A DNA stretch of 64,000 nt from Nitrospirota bacterium (GCA_024275955.1 JAJRYD010000007.1:1-64000), one strand, 5' to 3'; positions 35,786 to 45,326 are shown, counted from the first letter of the stretch. Made by a program: numbers and translations. Notes: a model not told the origin generated them from the letters alone.

Positions 35786-36685
35786 ATGAACATCTTTGTA
35801 TTCGAGTATGCCTCTGCCGGCGGCGAAGGGGCGGAGCCTTTTATGGAGGAGGGTACTCTTATGCTCTCAAGCCTGCTTGGCGATTTGAGCCGGCTCGACG
35901 GCATGAGCGTTGTTGCTATTCTTTCGCCTGCGCTAGACTCAAAAAGCTTTAATGCTGATAAAGTTATCAGATGTTCCGCCGATGTTTTGCTTAAAACATT
36001 TGAAAGAGAGTTACAAAAAGCGGACGCTGTATGGATAATCGCTCCAGAGTGCGATGGTTTGCTTCACCGGCTTACAGTTATGGCGGAAGGTATCGGCGTT
36101 ATGGTTATCGGCGCGTCTTCCGGCGCGGTAAAAGTGTGCGGGAGTAAGCTAAAAACATATTCGGCCCTTAAAGGTGTAGTGCGGATGCCGGATACAAAGC
36201 CGTTTGACGGAACCGTTTCCGCTTTTCCAACAGTTATAAAACCTGTAGACGGGGCAGGCTCTGAAAACCTTTTGTTGGTAAGAGATGAAAGCGAAGTTCC
36301 ATCTTTGCTGAAAGGCTGTCTTTTGCAGGACTATGCCGAGGGTGAGCATTTGAGTGCTGGGATAATAGGCAGTGCGGGCGACACAAAACTGCTTGGGGTT
36401 TGCAGGCAGTTGAATGTTTTCGGGCAAGGGGCGGTAAAGCCAGAGCTTATTACAGACTATCAGAATTGGGATATGCTTGAATTTATTGTAAAATTAATTT
36501 CTAAAAAGGTGTCCGGCCTTAACGGCTATTGGGGCATCGACTTTGTTGACAGCGATGGAGATATAATATTGATAGAGATTAACCCGAGGCTTACCACCTC
36601 GTACAGGCTGTATGCCGGTGCGGCTGGCTTTAATATAGCGGAACTGGTTCTAAACCAGTTTGCCAGCGCGCTGGTAAAAGAATGA
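35786..36685 (+). CDS. mfnD: ATP-grasp ligase, MfnD-like (tyramine-glutamate ligase type)
   Basis: In methanogens MfnD joins tyramine and L-glutamate in methanofuran synthesis. The protein matches its plan: start MNIFVFEYASAGG, APECDGLLHRLT (about 91-102), GASSGAVKVCGSKL, the ATP-site Lys in TVIKPVDGAGSENL, EGEHLS, and C-terminal GLNGYWGIDFV.. with EINPRLTTSY as metal and active-site segment. The following gene, overlapping by 4 bp, is an MfnF homologue, which supports the assignment. In bacteria the acceptor may be tyrosine/tyramine of methylofuran. Confidence 0.75.
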   Translation: MNIFVFEYASAGGEGAEPFMEEGTLMLSSLLGDLSRLDGMSVVAILSPALDSKSFNADKVIRCSADVLLKTFERELQKADAVWIIAPECDGLLHRLTVMAEGIGVMVIGASSGAVKVCGSKLKTYSALKGVVRMPDTKPFDGTVSAFPTVIKPVDGAGSENLLLVRDESEVPSLLKGCLLQDYAEGEHLSAGIIGSAGDTKLLGVCRQLNVFGQGAVKPELITDYQNWDMLEFIVKLISKKVSGLNGYWGIDFVDSDGDIILIEINPRLTTSYRLYAGAAGFNIAELVLNQFASALVKE

Positions 36686-37671
36686 CAGATATATTCGCGA
36701 TAGATGTAGGCGGCGCTTTTATAAAGTGGACTTACTTTTCTAAAAAAGGGGCGAGGGAGCATGGCCTCGTTCCGTTCGAGCTTTTTCGCTATCCAAAGCT
36801 TTTAAAAAAAGAACTAAAGAAAATAAAGCCGAAATCGAAAAAGCTTTCTACTGTTCTAACTATGTCCGGCGAGCTGTGCGATTCTTTCGCGTCGCGCGCC
36901 CACGGCGTTAGGCATATAGTAAGCGAGGTAGACGCGGCTTTCGGCTCTGCCGGCTCCAGCCTTAAGGTTTTCTCAAGGAACGGCGAACTGGTGGCGCCTA
37001 CAAAAGCTATTACCTCGCCAAAAGATGTCGCCTCGGCCAACTGGATGCCGGCTCCTCTATGGCTTTCAGGCCTGACGGGCGATTTTTTGTTTGTCGATAT
37101 AGGTTCGACCACGACCGACATTACTCCTGTACGCAAAGGTAAGCTGGTAAACAAAGGGGACGATGATTTTAGCCGTTTAAGCGGCGGCGAACTGCTTTAC
37201 ACCGGCTATCTTCGCACGCCTGTTCAGTCGGTTAGCGCCACGTTTCCGATAAAAGGCAGAGAGGTGCCTGTCGCCAACGAATATTTTTCCATTTTTGGGG
37301 ATATCTACCTTGCTTTGGGGCTTATAAAACCAAAGGAGTATAACTGCCCGACACCGGACGGAAAGGGTAAAACGAAAGAAGCGGCACTAACCCGTCTTGC
37401 GCGGGTGGTGCTTTCCGAAAGAAAAGAGCTTGGCGAAAAAGAGCTTATCGACTTGGCTAGCCAGCTTGCGTGGATACAGCTCCAGCTGATACTTGCCGGA
37501 ATAAGAAAGTTTAATCTAGAACTGCTTGTTACCGGCAAAGGGGCTTTTATACTGGATGGGGCTGTCAGGATGGGGCAGGTGCATCTGCATACTTTTGGCA
37601 AAGGGAATGACATTAAGAATCTCGATCCTTCCCACGCGCTTGCGCTTCTTGTAAGAGAAGGCAGGCTGTAA
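36682..37671 (+). CDS. mfnF: MfnF-like protein, H4MPT-linked C1 transfer pathway (hydantoinase/oxoprolinase fold)
   Basis: Belongs to the family named as probable H4MPT-linked C1-transfer protein (COG1548), whose archaeal member MfnF couples the aminomethyl-furan phosphate to gamma-glutamyl-tyramine. Visible family blocks: AIDVGGAFIKW, TMSGELCDSFASRAHGV, ASANWMPAP, FVDIGSTTTDITPV, GGELLYTGYLRTPV and the ASKHA-type fold throughout. 329 aa, usual length. ATG overlaps the MfnD stop (ATGA). Together they imply a furan C1 carrier and a formaldehyde or formyl transfer route in this organism. Confidence 0.85.
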   Translation: MTDIFAIDVGGAFIKWTYFSKKGAREHGLVPFELFRYPKLLKKELKKIKPKSKKLSTVLTMSGELCDSFASRAHGVRHIVSEVDAAFGSAGSSLKVFSRNGELVAPTKAITSPKDVASANWMPAPLWLSGLTGDFLFVDIGSTTTDITPVRKGKLVNKGDDDFSRLSGGELLYTGYLRTPVQSVSATFPIKGREVPVANEYFSIFGDIYLALGLIKPKEYNCPTPDGKGKTKEAALTRLARVVLSERKELGEKELIDLASQLAWIQLQLILAGIRKFNLELLVTGKGAFILDGAVRMGQVHLHTFGKGNDIKNLDPSHALALLVREGRL

Positions 37672-37776
37672 GCATATTTTGCGGTAGAAATATTTGCGTC
37701 ACGTTTCTATTTTCCCCCTCAAATACTTTTAACAGCTCCGTCTCACACCTGCTCTATAAGTGGAAAAGAGGTATGA

Positions 37777-38026
37777 GGGGCTATGGTCGAATGACACAAG
37801 GGGGCTGTTGCCGAATCCGATAGATTTGATTTTGTTTAAAATTGCCGATCGCTAAAACATCTATTTTGGAGAAGTTAAAAGATGAGTCTTTTCTTCAAAT
37901 ACTTCAAAACCTATTTCGGCAACAGCCCCATAAGCTTGGTTCTGCTACAAATTGCCAATCTCTAAAGGTTCTATTTTAAGAAATTAGAAAATACTTCCCT
38001 CTTAAAATTCTTTCGGAAACAGTCAC
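37777..38026 (+). mobile_element. MITE family A, copy 6 (subtype II), interrupted by copy 5
   Basis: Left end GGGGCTATGGTCGAATGA at 37777, right end GGAAACAGTCAC at 38026, with exact TATGA duplications at 37772-37776 and 38027-38031. Bases 37801-37929 are a second copy of the family inserted in it, at ACAAG/ATAAG. Removing the insert restores a normal-length element. Lies between the convergent mfnF and nhaA genes. Confidence 0.92.
37801..37929 (+). mobile_element. MITE family A, copy 5 (subtype I), nested in copy 6
   Basis: GGGGCTGTTGCCGAAT at left and TTCGGCAACAGCCCC at right form 15-bp inverted repeats with one mismatch or less. The interior has the GCCGATCGCTAAAACATC block of subtype I. 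The flanks ACAAG (37796-37800) and ATAAG (37930-37934) are a 4-of-5 target duplication inside copy 6, so this copy is the younger one. Confidence 0.94.
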
Positions 38027-38059
38027 TATGAGCATGGTGCCTGTCTTGCCAGCATGGAG

Positions 38060-39460
38060 TTACACAGGGTGTTTAAAATCTTCCGGCAGTTTAACCCTGT
38101 AATGCTTTTTGTCGGTGCCAAAGCGGAGAAGTGAGTACCCGATAGTTCCGGCAAACGCGGTGGCGACAAGTATTCCCATCTTTGCTAGGCGCAAAAGTTC
38201 TGGGTCTGAGCGGAAGGCTAGCCCTGCTATGAATATAGCCATGGTAAATCCCATACCGCCGAGGATGGCGGCTCCCGATATGTGGCGGGTGGTCATCCGT
38301 GACGGCATTTTAGCGAAACCTAATTTAACAGCTATCAGGCTGAACGAGAGTATACCAACGAACTTTCCTACCGTGAGGCCAAGAATTATTCCGATAGGCA
38401 CGGGGTTTAGCATATCGCTTGCCAGAAGACTAACATCTATCGCCACTCCCGAGTTTACAAAGGCGAAAAGAGGCATTATGAGAAAGATAACCGGAGTTCT
38501 TATCGTATCGGCTATGTTGTGAAGGGTGCTTTTTGTAAGGCTGGTAGTTTCCTCGAACATCAGTGTTACGTCGTGCTGTTCTTCATCGTCTGGAATTTCG
38601 CGCAGACGTTTCGATTTTTTTCTCCACGCGCGAAACATCGCTTTGATTTTTTCACGAAAATATTGCGGGTTTGTTTTCGGGTAGGCCGGGATTGTTATAG
38701 CTACCAGCACCCCGGAAATTGATGGGTGGATTCCTGACAGATGTATGGTAAACCACATGAGTGAGCCTATAAGGTAGTAAGGGAGGCTATTGCGTATCCC
38801 TACGAGGTTAAGGAACGCCAGAAACAGCAAAATGAGCAGTGCCTGCGACAGATATACGGTAGATATGCTGTCGGTGTAAAAAATAGAGATTATCGCTACC
38901 ACTCCCATGTCGTCCACTATCGCCAGTGTGATGAGAAATATATATAGGTTTTTAGGAACGCGGTTGCCCAAAAGCGCGAGTACCCCTATGGCAAATGCTA
39001 TATCTGTGGCGACAGGTATTCCCCATCCGACTGATGCTGGCGGATAGCTGTTAATCGAATAGTAAATAAATGCCGGCAGAACCATCCCTCCGGTAGCCGC
39101 TATTACAGGCAGGGCCGCTTTCTTTAGTGTGGAGAGCTCTCCGAAAATAATTTCTCGTTTAATCTCTAGCCCTACAAGCAGGAAGAATATCCCCATCAGT
39201 CCGTCGTTAACCCAAAGGGCAAGCGACTCTGTTAGCTCCCATTGTCCTATTCTCAGGCTTATTTCCGTATTGATAAATTGCTGGTATATGGAAGCTAGCG
39301 GCGAGTTTATAGCCACAAGAGCGATAACCGCGGAGATAAAGAGTACAACGCCGCCTGCTGTTTTGCTTTTCACCAGTTCGGAAAATGAAGAAGTGATGTG
39401 GTAGAACGCTCTCTCTAATGGAGCATTGTGCCGGAGGTCTATAGGGTTCTTTTTTTTCAT
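38060..39460 (-). CDS. nhaA: Na+/H+ antiporter NhaA
   Basis: 466 residues, about 12 membrane spans. The transport aspartates are in LAIVDDMGVVAII (D-D pair around residues 181-182). WVNDGLMGIFFLLVGLEIKREI at the start and MPLFAFVNSGV later are family blocks. The length exceeds E. coli NhaA owing to a hydrophilic central loop (KAMFRAWRKKSKRLREIPDDEE). Exports Na+ in exchange for H+. Convergent with mfnF. Confidence 0.95.
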   Translation of the reverse strand: MKKKNPIDLRHNAPLERAFYHITSSFSELVKSKTAGGVVLFISAVIALVAINSPLASIYQQFINTEISLRIGQWELTESLALWVNDGLMGIFFLLVGLEIKREIIFGELSTLKKAALPVIAATGGMVLPAFIYYSINSYPPASVGWGIPVATDIAFAIGVLALLGNRVPKNLYIFLITLAIVDDMGVVAIISIFYTDSISTVYLSQALLILLFLAFLNLVGIRNSLPYYLIGSLMWFTIHLSGIHPSISGVLVAITIPAYPKTNPQYFREKIKAMFRAWRKKSKRLREIPDDEEQHDVTLMFEETTSLTKSTLHNIADTIRTPVIFLIMPLFAFVNSGVAIDVSLLASDMLNPVPIGIILGLTVGKFVGILSFSLIAVKLGFAKMPSRMTTRHISGAAILGGMGFTMAIFIAGLAFRSDPELLRLAKMGILVATAFAGTIGYSLLRFGTDKKHYRVKLPEDFKHPV

Positions 39461-39506
39461 AACCGTTCACCACTTTCTAAATTTATCAGGAATCTTTTTA
39501 AAGCGT

Positions 39507-39529
39507 AGGCTCTGCATTAGGGAGAGCCT
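39507..39529 (-). promoter_or_regulatory. Hairpin in the nhaA leader
   Basis: AGGCTCT and AGAGCCT pair (7 bp, 9-nt loop) about 47-69 nt before the nhaA ATG. Lithium and sodium riboswitch classes are known upstream of antiporter genes; I cannot match this leader to their consensus by eye, so it is only a candidate regulatory structure. Confidence 0.25.
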
Positions 39530-39928
39530 GAATATATATATAGCCTCTCGATACCAACTCTTACCGCATGAGGTTAAAGAGAGAGACCCTCCGCACCATT
39601 CTACGATAAACAGAGACTCTTTGCAGGAAGATTGGTTTTTCGGTAGTGCCTCGGTTTTTCATCCGCTATCGCCTTTGCCCGCAAAGTTGTCATTGCGCGA
39701 TAACGCGCCGGTACTCTGCGGCAATCAAGCAGGTTACCATGCTGTCAACTATGTCGGCTCCTCGTGATGAGATTAAAACAGACTTATAATTCAACTAAAG
39801 AGAGTAACTGTTCTTTTCCTGTCTGCTAGGTGGATGCCTGTTCCTCTAAAATGCAATGGAGCAAAATTTTCTTGCGCTTGCTAACTGGAGAGGCGCAGGC
39901 CTTTCCTTTCAGCTCCCTTTAATGCCGC
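39530..39928. other. Intergenic stretch without recognised gene
   Basis: Between the nhaA leader and repeat family B. No coding region, ribosome-binding site or strong terminator found on either strand. Confidence 0.4.
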
Positions 39929-40049
39929 TTTAGCTAAAGCGTAGCGTCAGCGAAGTTTCCCCCGCCCGCTGGTTGAAACTCTGACAGAAGGCGGGGCATG
40001 TGCCGGCCTTCTGTCAGAGTTTCCTATTTGGTAAACGGCTTTAGCTAAA
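39929..40049 (-). repeat. Repeat family B, copy 2, with 18-bp perfect hairpin
   Basis: Bounded by the palindrome TTTAGCTAAA at 39929-39938 and 40040-40049. Central arms GAAACTCTGACAGAAGGC (39975-39992) and its exact complement (40006-40023) make an 18-bp stem. The right boundary palindrome contains the stop codon (TAG, 40045-40047) of the minus-strand nhaD gene. The copy at 10188-10303 is in opposite orientation. Confidence 0.82.
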
Positions 40050-41505
40050 ACGGTTTTGTCGGCACATCAAACAAAGCGGCATTTACCCATAGGTGCGTAA
40101 GTATCGCCGCGCCATAGCCAAGCGCGATTACCGGCGCCCATTTAAGATGCCCAAAGAATGTGTAGTTTCCTTTGGAGGCACCCATAAGCGCCACCCCAGC
40201 CGCGCTTCCCACCGAAAGCATGCTTCCGCCTACACCGGCTGTAAGAGTAACTAGGAGCCACTGTCCAAGAGACATGTCGGGGTGCATGGTAAGTACCGCG
40301 AACATTACAGGAATGTTATCTACAATGGCAGAAAGGAAGCCGACAATAATATTGGCTGTGGTAGGTCCCATCCCAACGTACATCGCTTCCGATGCCATTC
40401 CAAGATATCCGATAAGACCAAGCCCGCCTACGCAGAGTATTACGCCGTAAAAGAAAAGGAGCGTATCCCACTCCGCTTGCGCCACTTTATTGAATATGTT
40501 GAACGGAGTTTCTTTTAGTGGTTCGTCGCCGCTTCTTCTGGTCGGCACTATTTCCTGATCTTCTTCGTCGATTTTTCCGTGGGTTATCTTCAGGTAAAAG
40601 CCCATAAACTTCAGGTACGCAAGGCCCGTCATCATGCCGATAGCCGGAGGCAGGTTAAGAAACTGATGGAAGCTTACGGCGGTAATGATGGTAAGGAGAA
40701 AGAGGAGCATAATTCTCTTTCCGCCCCGTTTCATTCTTATCTCTTCTGTGGATGGTTCCGGCTGTTCGTCGTCTATCGCAAAATGCATGAACGCGGCAGG
40801 AATAACATAGCTTACTACCGATGGTATGAACAGATGGAAGAAGGTTTGAAAAGCTACTATTCCTTTTTGCCAAACCATAAGGGTTGTTATATCTCCAAAC
40901 GGGCTGAACGCTCCGCCGGCATTGGCGGCGACCACTATGTTTATACAGCCGATGCCTATAAATTTTTTATTGTCTCCGCCTACAGCCATAACAACAGCGC
41001 ACATAAGGAGCGCGGTGGTAAGGTTGTCCGCCACTGGCGAGATGAAAAAAGCTAGAATGCCTGTAATCCAGAAAATTTTCCTAAAGCTGAACCCTTTTTT
41101 GACGAGCCATACCCGCAAGGTTTCAAATACAAGTCTTTCCTGCATCGATGCTATGTAGGTCATCGCTACCAGCAGAAAGAAGAAAAGCTCCGAAAATTCC
41201 AAAAAGTTATGCCGTATTGCCGCTTCGGCGGTATGTTTGTCGCCGTGGGCCGCGTAGGCAAGCGCTATCATAGCCCAAATTATTCCAGCCGCCAGAAGTA
41301 CCGGCTTGCTCTTTCTTAAGTGGATAAACTCTTCCGACATTACCAGAGCATAAGCAAGTACGAATACGACGATTGACGCGTAGCCTACCCAGTTTTCTGT
41401 AAGATCTATACGTTCTCCACCACTGCCAGAGGCAAAGGCCAAAACCGGAATGGAAAGAATTGATACAGCAACCGCGAAGAAAGCGACAATATTTCTGATG
41501 CTCAT
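40045..41505 (-). CDS. nhaD: Na+/H+ antiporter NhaD
   Basis: 486 residues with an N-terminal signal-like segment (cleavage near LAFASG) and about 11-12 spans of the ion-transporter superfamily. Family segments: FISPVADNLTTALLMCAV, AANAGGAFSPFGDITTLMVW, IVDNIPVMFAV and GGSMLSVGSAAGVALMG. NhaD antiporters are typical of marine or alkaliphilic bacteria. Found with NhaA in the same region, suggesting a saline niche. The stop is formed by repeat family B. Confidence 0.93.
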   Translation of the reverse strand: MSIRNIVAFFAVAVSILSIPVLAFASGSGGERIDLTENWVGYASIVVFVLAYALVMSEEFIHLRKSKPVLLAAGIIWAMIALAYAAHGDKHTAEAAIRHNFLEFSELFFFLLVAMTYIASMQERLVFETLRVWLVKKGFSFRKIFWITGILAFFISPVADNLTTALLMCAVVMAVGGDNKKFIGIGCINIVVAANAGGAFSPFGDITTLMVWQKGIVAFQTFFHLFIPSVVSYVIPAAFMHFAIDDEQPEPSTEEIRMKRGGKRIMLLFLLTIITAVSFHQFLNLPPAIGMMTGLAYLKFMGFYLKITHGKIDEEDQEIVPTRRSGDEPLKETPFNIFNKVAQAEWDTLLFFYGVILCVGGLGLIGYLGMASEAMYVGMGPTTANIIVGFLSAIVDNIPVMFAVLTMHPDMSLGQWLLVTLTAGVGGSMLSVGSAAGVALMGASKGNYTFFGHLKWAPVIALGYGAAILTHLWVNAALFDVPTKPF

Positions 41506-41583
41506 CTAAACCTCTAATTTAAAGTTGAACTGCGACCACCACAGAATATCAAAAACTTATAGGCTTTCCTAGTAAGATAAAAA

Positions 41584-43101
41584 TTAATTTATAGCTCTGT
41601 ATTGCACAGCTTCGGCGGTATGTTCGGTTTTTATTTTTTCACAGCCGGCAAGGTCGGCTATTGTTCTAGCCACTTTGAGGGTTCTTGTGTAGGCTCTTGC
41701 CGAAAGCCCAAGCCTTTCCATTGCCGATTTCAGCAGTTTTTCGGAACTCCCGCCGATCTCACAATGCTTTTTAATCTGCTTTGCTCCCATTTCGGCATTG
41801 CGGAAAATACTGCTTTTGGCGAAGCGGATATTCTGGGTTTTGTGTGTTTTTGTTATCCTCTCCCGTATGGCGGCTGAGGTTTCGGAGCCGGAATCTGATT
41901 TTAGTTCCTGATACTTTACAGCAGGCACCTCTACATGAATGTCCATCCTGTCGAGCATAGGGCCTGATATTTTTTGTCTGTAGCGGTTTATCTGGTGGGG
42001 GGTGCATTTGCACTCCCTTATAGGGTCTGTCTCGTATCCGCAAGGGCATGGGTTCATCGCGCATACCAGCATAAAATTCGACGGAAATGTTACAGACATG
42101 CTGGCGCGCGAGATTACCACTTTACCGTCTTCCAATGGCTGTCTTAGCACCTCCAGCGCGCTCCGGCGGAACTCCGGCAGTTCATCGAGAAAAAGAACCC
42201 CGTAGTGGGAGAGTGATACCTCGCCGGGCAATATCGGGCTATGCCCGCCCCCAACCAGCCCAGCATCCGAGACGGTATGATGGGGCGACCGGAAAGGCCT
42301 TCTTGGCAGAAGGGGGGAATCGCTCGGCAAAAGGCCAGCTATGCTATGCACCCTGCTCGACTCGATAGCCTCCTCAAGCGTCCATTCTGGCATTATGGTA
42401 GGAAGCCTTCTAGCTATCATAGATTTGCCGGAACCTGGCGGACCGACCATAAGCATGTTATGCCCGCCGGCCGCCGCCACCTCGATAGCCCGTCTGACAT
42501 GAGGCTGGCCTTTTACATCGATAAAGTCGAGCTCATCCGGGAAGGTTTCGGCTGTCGGCAGTTTTTCGGCGGAGGCAGGGGCTATCTCTTTTTCGGAGTT
42601 TAGCCACTCTACTACTTCTGTAAGGTTCGCGACAGGTATGGCGGTAACTCCCTCCACCACGGCCGCCTCTCCCCCGTTGGCCAAAGGGGTAACGAGAGTT
42701 TTACCTTTCATCTTTCTTACCATTACAGAGACAGAGAGTACCCCCTTTACAGGTTTTATCCGCCCGTCAAGCGCCAGCTCGCCCATGAAGAAAAGATTTT
42801 TAAGCTTTTCCTTTGGGATGATGCCCTGCGCGGCAAGTATAGCTACGGCGATAGGAAGGTCGAAAGAGGAGCCTTCTTTTATTATATCTGCCGGTGCCAG
42901 ATTTACTGTTATCTTTTTTATCGGAGCTTCGAAGCCGGAATTTTTAAGAGCCGATAAAATTCTATTTTGGCTTTCCTTTACCGCCGTGTCTGGAAGCCCG
43001 ACGGTTACATAGTAAAAAGTTCCCGGCGTAAGATCTACCTCCACCTCTACCGGCAAAGCTTCAATGCCTAAATGAGACGCGCTATATACTCTGGCAATCA
43101 T
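41584..43101 (-). CDS. comM: ComM/YifB Mg-chelatase-like AAA+ ATPase
   Basis: 505 residues: N-terminal Lon-like domain (GIEALPVEVEVDLTPGTFYYVTVGLPD), AAA+ core with Walker A GPPGSGKS and Walker B LFLDELPEF, and a C-terminal Mg_chelatase_C domain with RAYTRTLKVARTIADL. Also a CNPC-type zinc-binding block (CAMNPCPCGYETDPIRECKC). ComM is a branch-migration helicase in natural transformation. Monocistronic. Confidence 0.93.
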   Translation of the reverse strand: MIARVYSASHLGIEALPVEVEVDLTPGTFYYVTVGLPDTAVKESQNRILSALKNSGFEAPIKKITVNLAPADIIKEGSSFDLPIAVAILAAQGIIPKEKLKNLFFMGELALDGRIKPVKGVLSVSVMVRKMKGKTLVTPLANGGEAAVVEGVTAIPVANLTEVVEWLNSEKEIAPASAEKLPTAETFPDELDFIDVKGQPHVRRAIEVAAAGGHNMLMVGPPGSGKSMIARRLPTIMPEWTLEEAIESSRVHSIAGLLPSDSPLLPRRPFRSPHHTVSDAGLVGGGHSPILPGEVSLSHYGVLFLDELPEFRRSALEVLRQPLEDGKVVISRASMSVTFPSNFMLVCAMNPCPCGYETDPIRECKCTPHQINRYRQKISGPMLDRMDIHVEVPAVKYQELKSDSGSETSAAIRERITKTHKTQNIRFAKSSIFRNAEMGAKQIKKHCEIGGSSEKLLKSAMERLGLSARAYTRTLKVARTIADLAGCEKIKTEHTAEAVQYRAIN

Positions 43102-43254
43102 TTTGAAAATTAGACTCTAAGATAGTATCGCGGTCAATAAATTTTTCAATGCAAAGTATGTCGTTCTTTAGTCTTTGGGCAGTGGTCTTTTTAAGATACC
43201 GCTTAGGCGCTAGGCAAGCACCGCAACAAAGCGGTTTAAAGAGAAACAGGCTAA

Positions 43255-45126
43255 CTACCCGATAAACTGTTTCACATGGCTTATAAAATCGGATGAGTCG
43301 ACGTTTTTTGTAAGGAAATCGTCAACACCCATATCAAGAGCTTTTCGGCGGGTTTCGATGCCGGTATCAGAAGTGATCATAATCACAGGGATTGACTTGT
43401 TGGAATCTTCCGACTTAAGGAACTCTAGAAACTTGAAACCATCCATAACCGGCATGTTGGCATTGGTAATAATTAAATGCGGTTTAATGCTATCCAGCAG
43501 TTCAATAGCTGTCCGTCCATTGTCTGCTTCCACAAAACCGATATCTATCTTTTTCAGGTATTCCTTAAAAAGATTTCTCTCTGTTCTCTCATCGTCAACC
43601 ATCATAACAAGCGGTCTGGCATACGGAAGCCGAATAAAAAACCTGCTCCCTTTATTTGGTTTTGATTCAATGTCCAGTTTGCCTCCCATCGCTTCTAAAA
43701 TATCTTTGCAAAGCGGAAGCCCCAACCCTGTTCCTGCTTCGCCGGCGGTTCCCAGAGTGGATGTTTTTTCTTCGTACCGGAAGATAGATTCCTGCCGTTC
43801 CAGATCTATGCCGGAACCAGTATCCTCGACTACGATGGTGGAAGGTTCATTTTCGGGAATGAAAACCTGTATGGTATCCCCTTTTTTACAGAACTTTATC
43901 GAATTGATTATCAGGTTCGCCAAAACTTCCTGAATCAGCACTTTGTCTGCGTAAACTCTTGAGTTGGGAGAGATATCGATATTGATGTTTATCCCTTTTT
44001 CGCTCGCCTGATAGGCTTTTTCAAGGACAACAGAGGCAACGAGGTGTTGAACATCTATAAATGTGTTTTGAGGGGTAATTGCTCCGGTCTTAAGGCGGGA
44101 TACGGTAAGAAGTTCGTTGATAAGCTCGTTCATCTTCATTCCCGATTCGATAGCGGCCTCCAGAATCAATTTTGCTCCCTCACCAACCGGCTCTACGGTA
44201 TCGTCTTTGATAAGCTTAAGGTAGCCAAGCATCGCCCCTATAGGGCCTCTTAGATCGTGAGAGACTAAGGTTACAAATTTGTCTTTGAGCTTGGTTGCCT
44301 TTTCCGCGTTCTCCTTGGCAGTTCTTAACATATTTTCTGCCGTTTTTTGTTCTGTTATGTCCTGAACCGTTCCAATCATCCGAATAGGCTCTCCGGTTTG
44401 GTCGGTAATGATTCCGGCCCGCTCGCGAACAATTCGGCAAGAACCACAGGGAAGGATAATACGGTTCGTGATATCCAGCGGGGTTCTTTCGACCTTTGCC
44501 TTAATAAGAGAGTTCTTAACCCACTCCCTGTCGTCAGGGTGGGTATAGCCAAAAAAAGATTCGAAATCAGGAGCAAACTCCTGCGGCTGAAAACCGAATA
44601 TCCTATATATCTCGTCGGACCAAAAAAGCTCGTCTTTCGTAAAGTCCCATACCCAGTTTCCAAGCCGCGCGATTTCCTGAGCCTGCTTAAGGCTTTCACG
44701 GCTTTCCCTCAGTGCCTTTTCGGCTTTTTTCTGTTCCGTAATATCTCTCGATATTCCCATATGCCCGAGGAAGTTTCCCCCGGCATCTATCAGCTTAGTA
44801 GAAGAAAGGTACGATAAGAAAACTTCGCCGTTTTTGCGCCTGTTATAAATTTCGCCTAGGAACAGGCCATTTTGCTTATAGCTTTCCAGTGCTTTGGCTT
44901 CATCCTCCGGGTAGGCGTAAAGCAGTCCTACATTTTTTCCTATAACTTCGTCTTTTGAATAGCCGAAGGTTTTCTCAGCGGCAGGGTTGAACTCGACGAT
45001 GTCGCGGTTTTCATCCACGGTGATAATTACATCTAGCGAACTTTTAACCAAATCTTTAGAATATTGCCCAGCAAGCTCGAGCTTCTGTCCAGTAGCATGG
45101 CTGAACCAGTATTTCCAAAACGGCAT
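43255..45126 (-). CDS. PAS-PAS hybrid histidine kinase with a pseudo-receiver
   Basis: 623 residues, no signal peptide. PAS 1 about 25-130, PAS 2 about 150-260, HisKA with His290 (VSHDLRGPIGAML), HATPase with EDTGSGI (434-440) and GTGLGL (465-470), and a C-terminal receiver. In the receiver the acidic pair (D511, D512) and Lys607 are kept, but the phosphoacceptor Asp is Asn555 (IITNANMPVMDG). So the domain should fold but not accept phosphate in the usual way. Followed downstream by comM 150 bp away; no cognate regulator adjacent. Confidence 0.9.
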   Translation of the reverse strand: MPFWKYWFSHATGQKLELAGQYSKDLVKSSLDVIITVDENRDIVEFNPAAEKTFGYSKDEVIGKNVGLLYAYPEDEAKALESYKQNGLFLGEIYNRRKNGEVFLSYLSSTKLIDAGGNFLGHMGISRDITEQKKAEKALRESRESLKQAQEIARLGNWVWDFTKDELFWSDEIYRIFGFQPQEFAPDFESFFGYTHPDDREWVKNSLIKAKVERTPLDITNRIILPCGSCRIVRERAGIITDQTGEPIRMIGTVQDITEQKTAENMLRTAKENAEKATKLKDKFVTLVSHDLRGPIGAMLGYLKLIKDDTVEPVGEGAKLILEAAIESGMKMNELINELLTVSRLKTGAITPQNTFIDVQHLVASVVLEKAYQASEKGININIDISPNSRVYADKVLIQEVLANLIINSIKFCKKGDTIQVFIPENEPSTIVVEDTGSGIDLERQESIFRYEEKTSTLGTAGEAGTGLGLPLCKDILEAMGGKLDIESKPNKGSRFFIRLPYARPLVMMVDDERTERNLFKEYLKKIDIGFVEADNGRTAIELLDSIKPHLIITNANMPVMDGFKFLEFLKSEDSNKSIPVIMITSDTGIETRRKALDMGVDDFLTKNVDSSDFISHVKQFIG

Positions 45127-45326
45127 CGCATCACCCCCCGCTTAGCCGAATTATAACAAACCCCAATTAGCAATACGAGCATATTATAAAGAATAAGTTA
45201 CAATTTTTCCTAAATCTCCTTATTACATATCTTTAGCTACGGAGCTGGAGGAAGGTTGGCTCACGGTATCTATAAGTTTCGTTTTGCCGTCAGGCAAGAC
45301 GGCAAAACCGTTTGCTGTCTTTTAAG

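Noticed and set aside
39461-39560. Lithium/sodium riboswitch upstream of nhaA
   Set aside because: A hairpin is present but I cannot match the consensus by eye; kept only as a low-confidence leader structure. A covariance-model search would decide.
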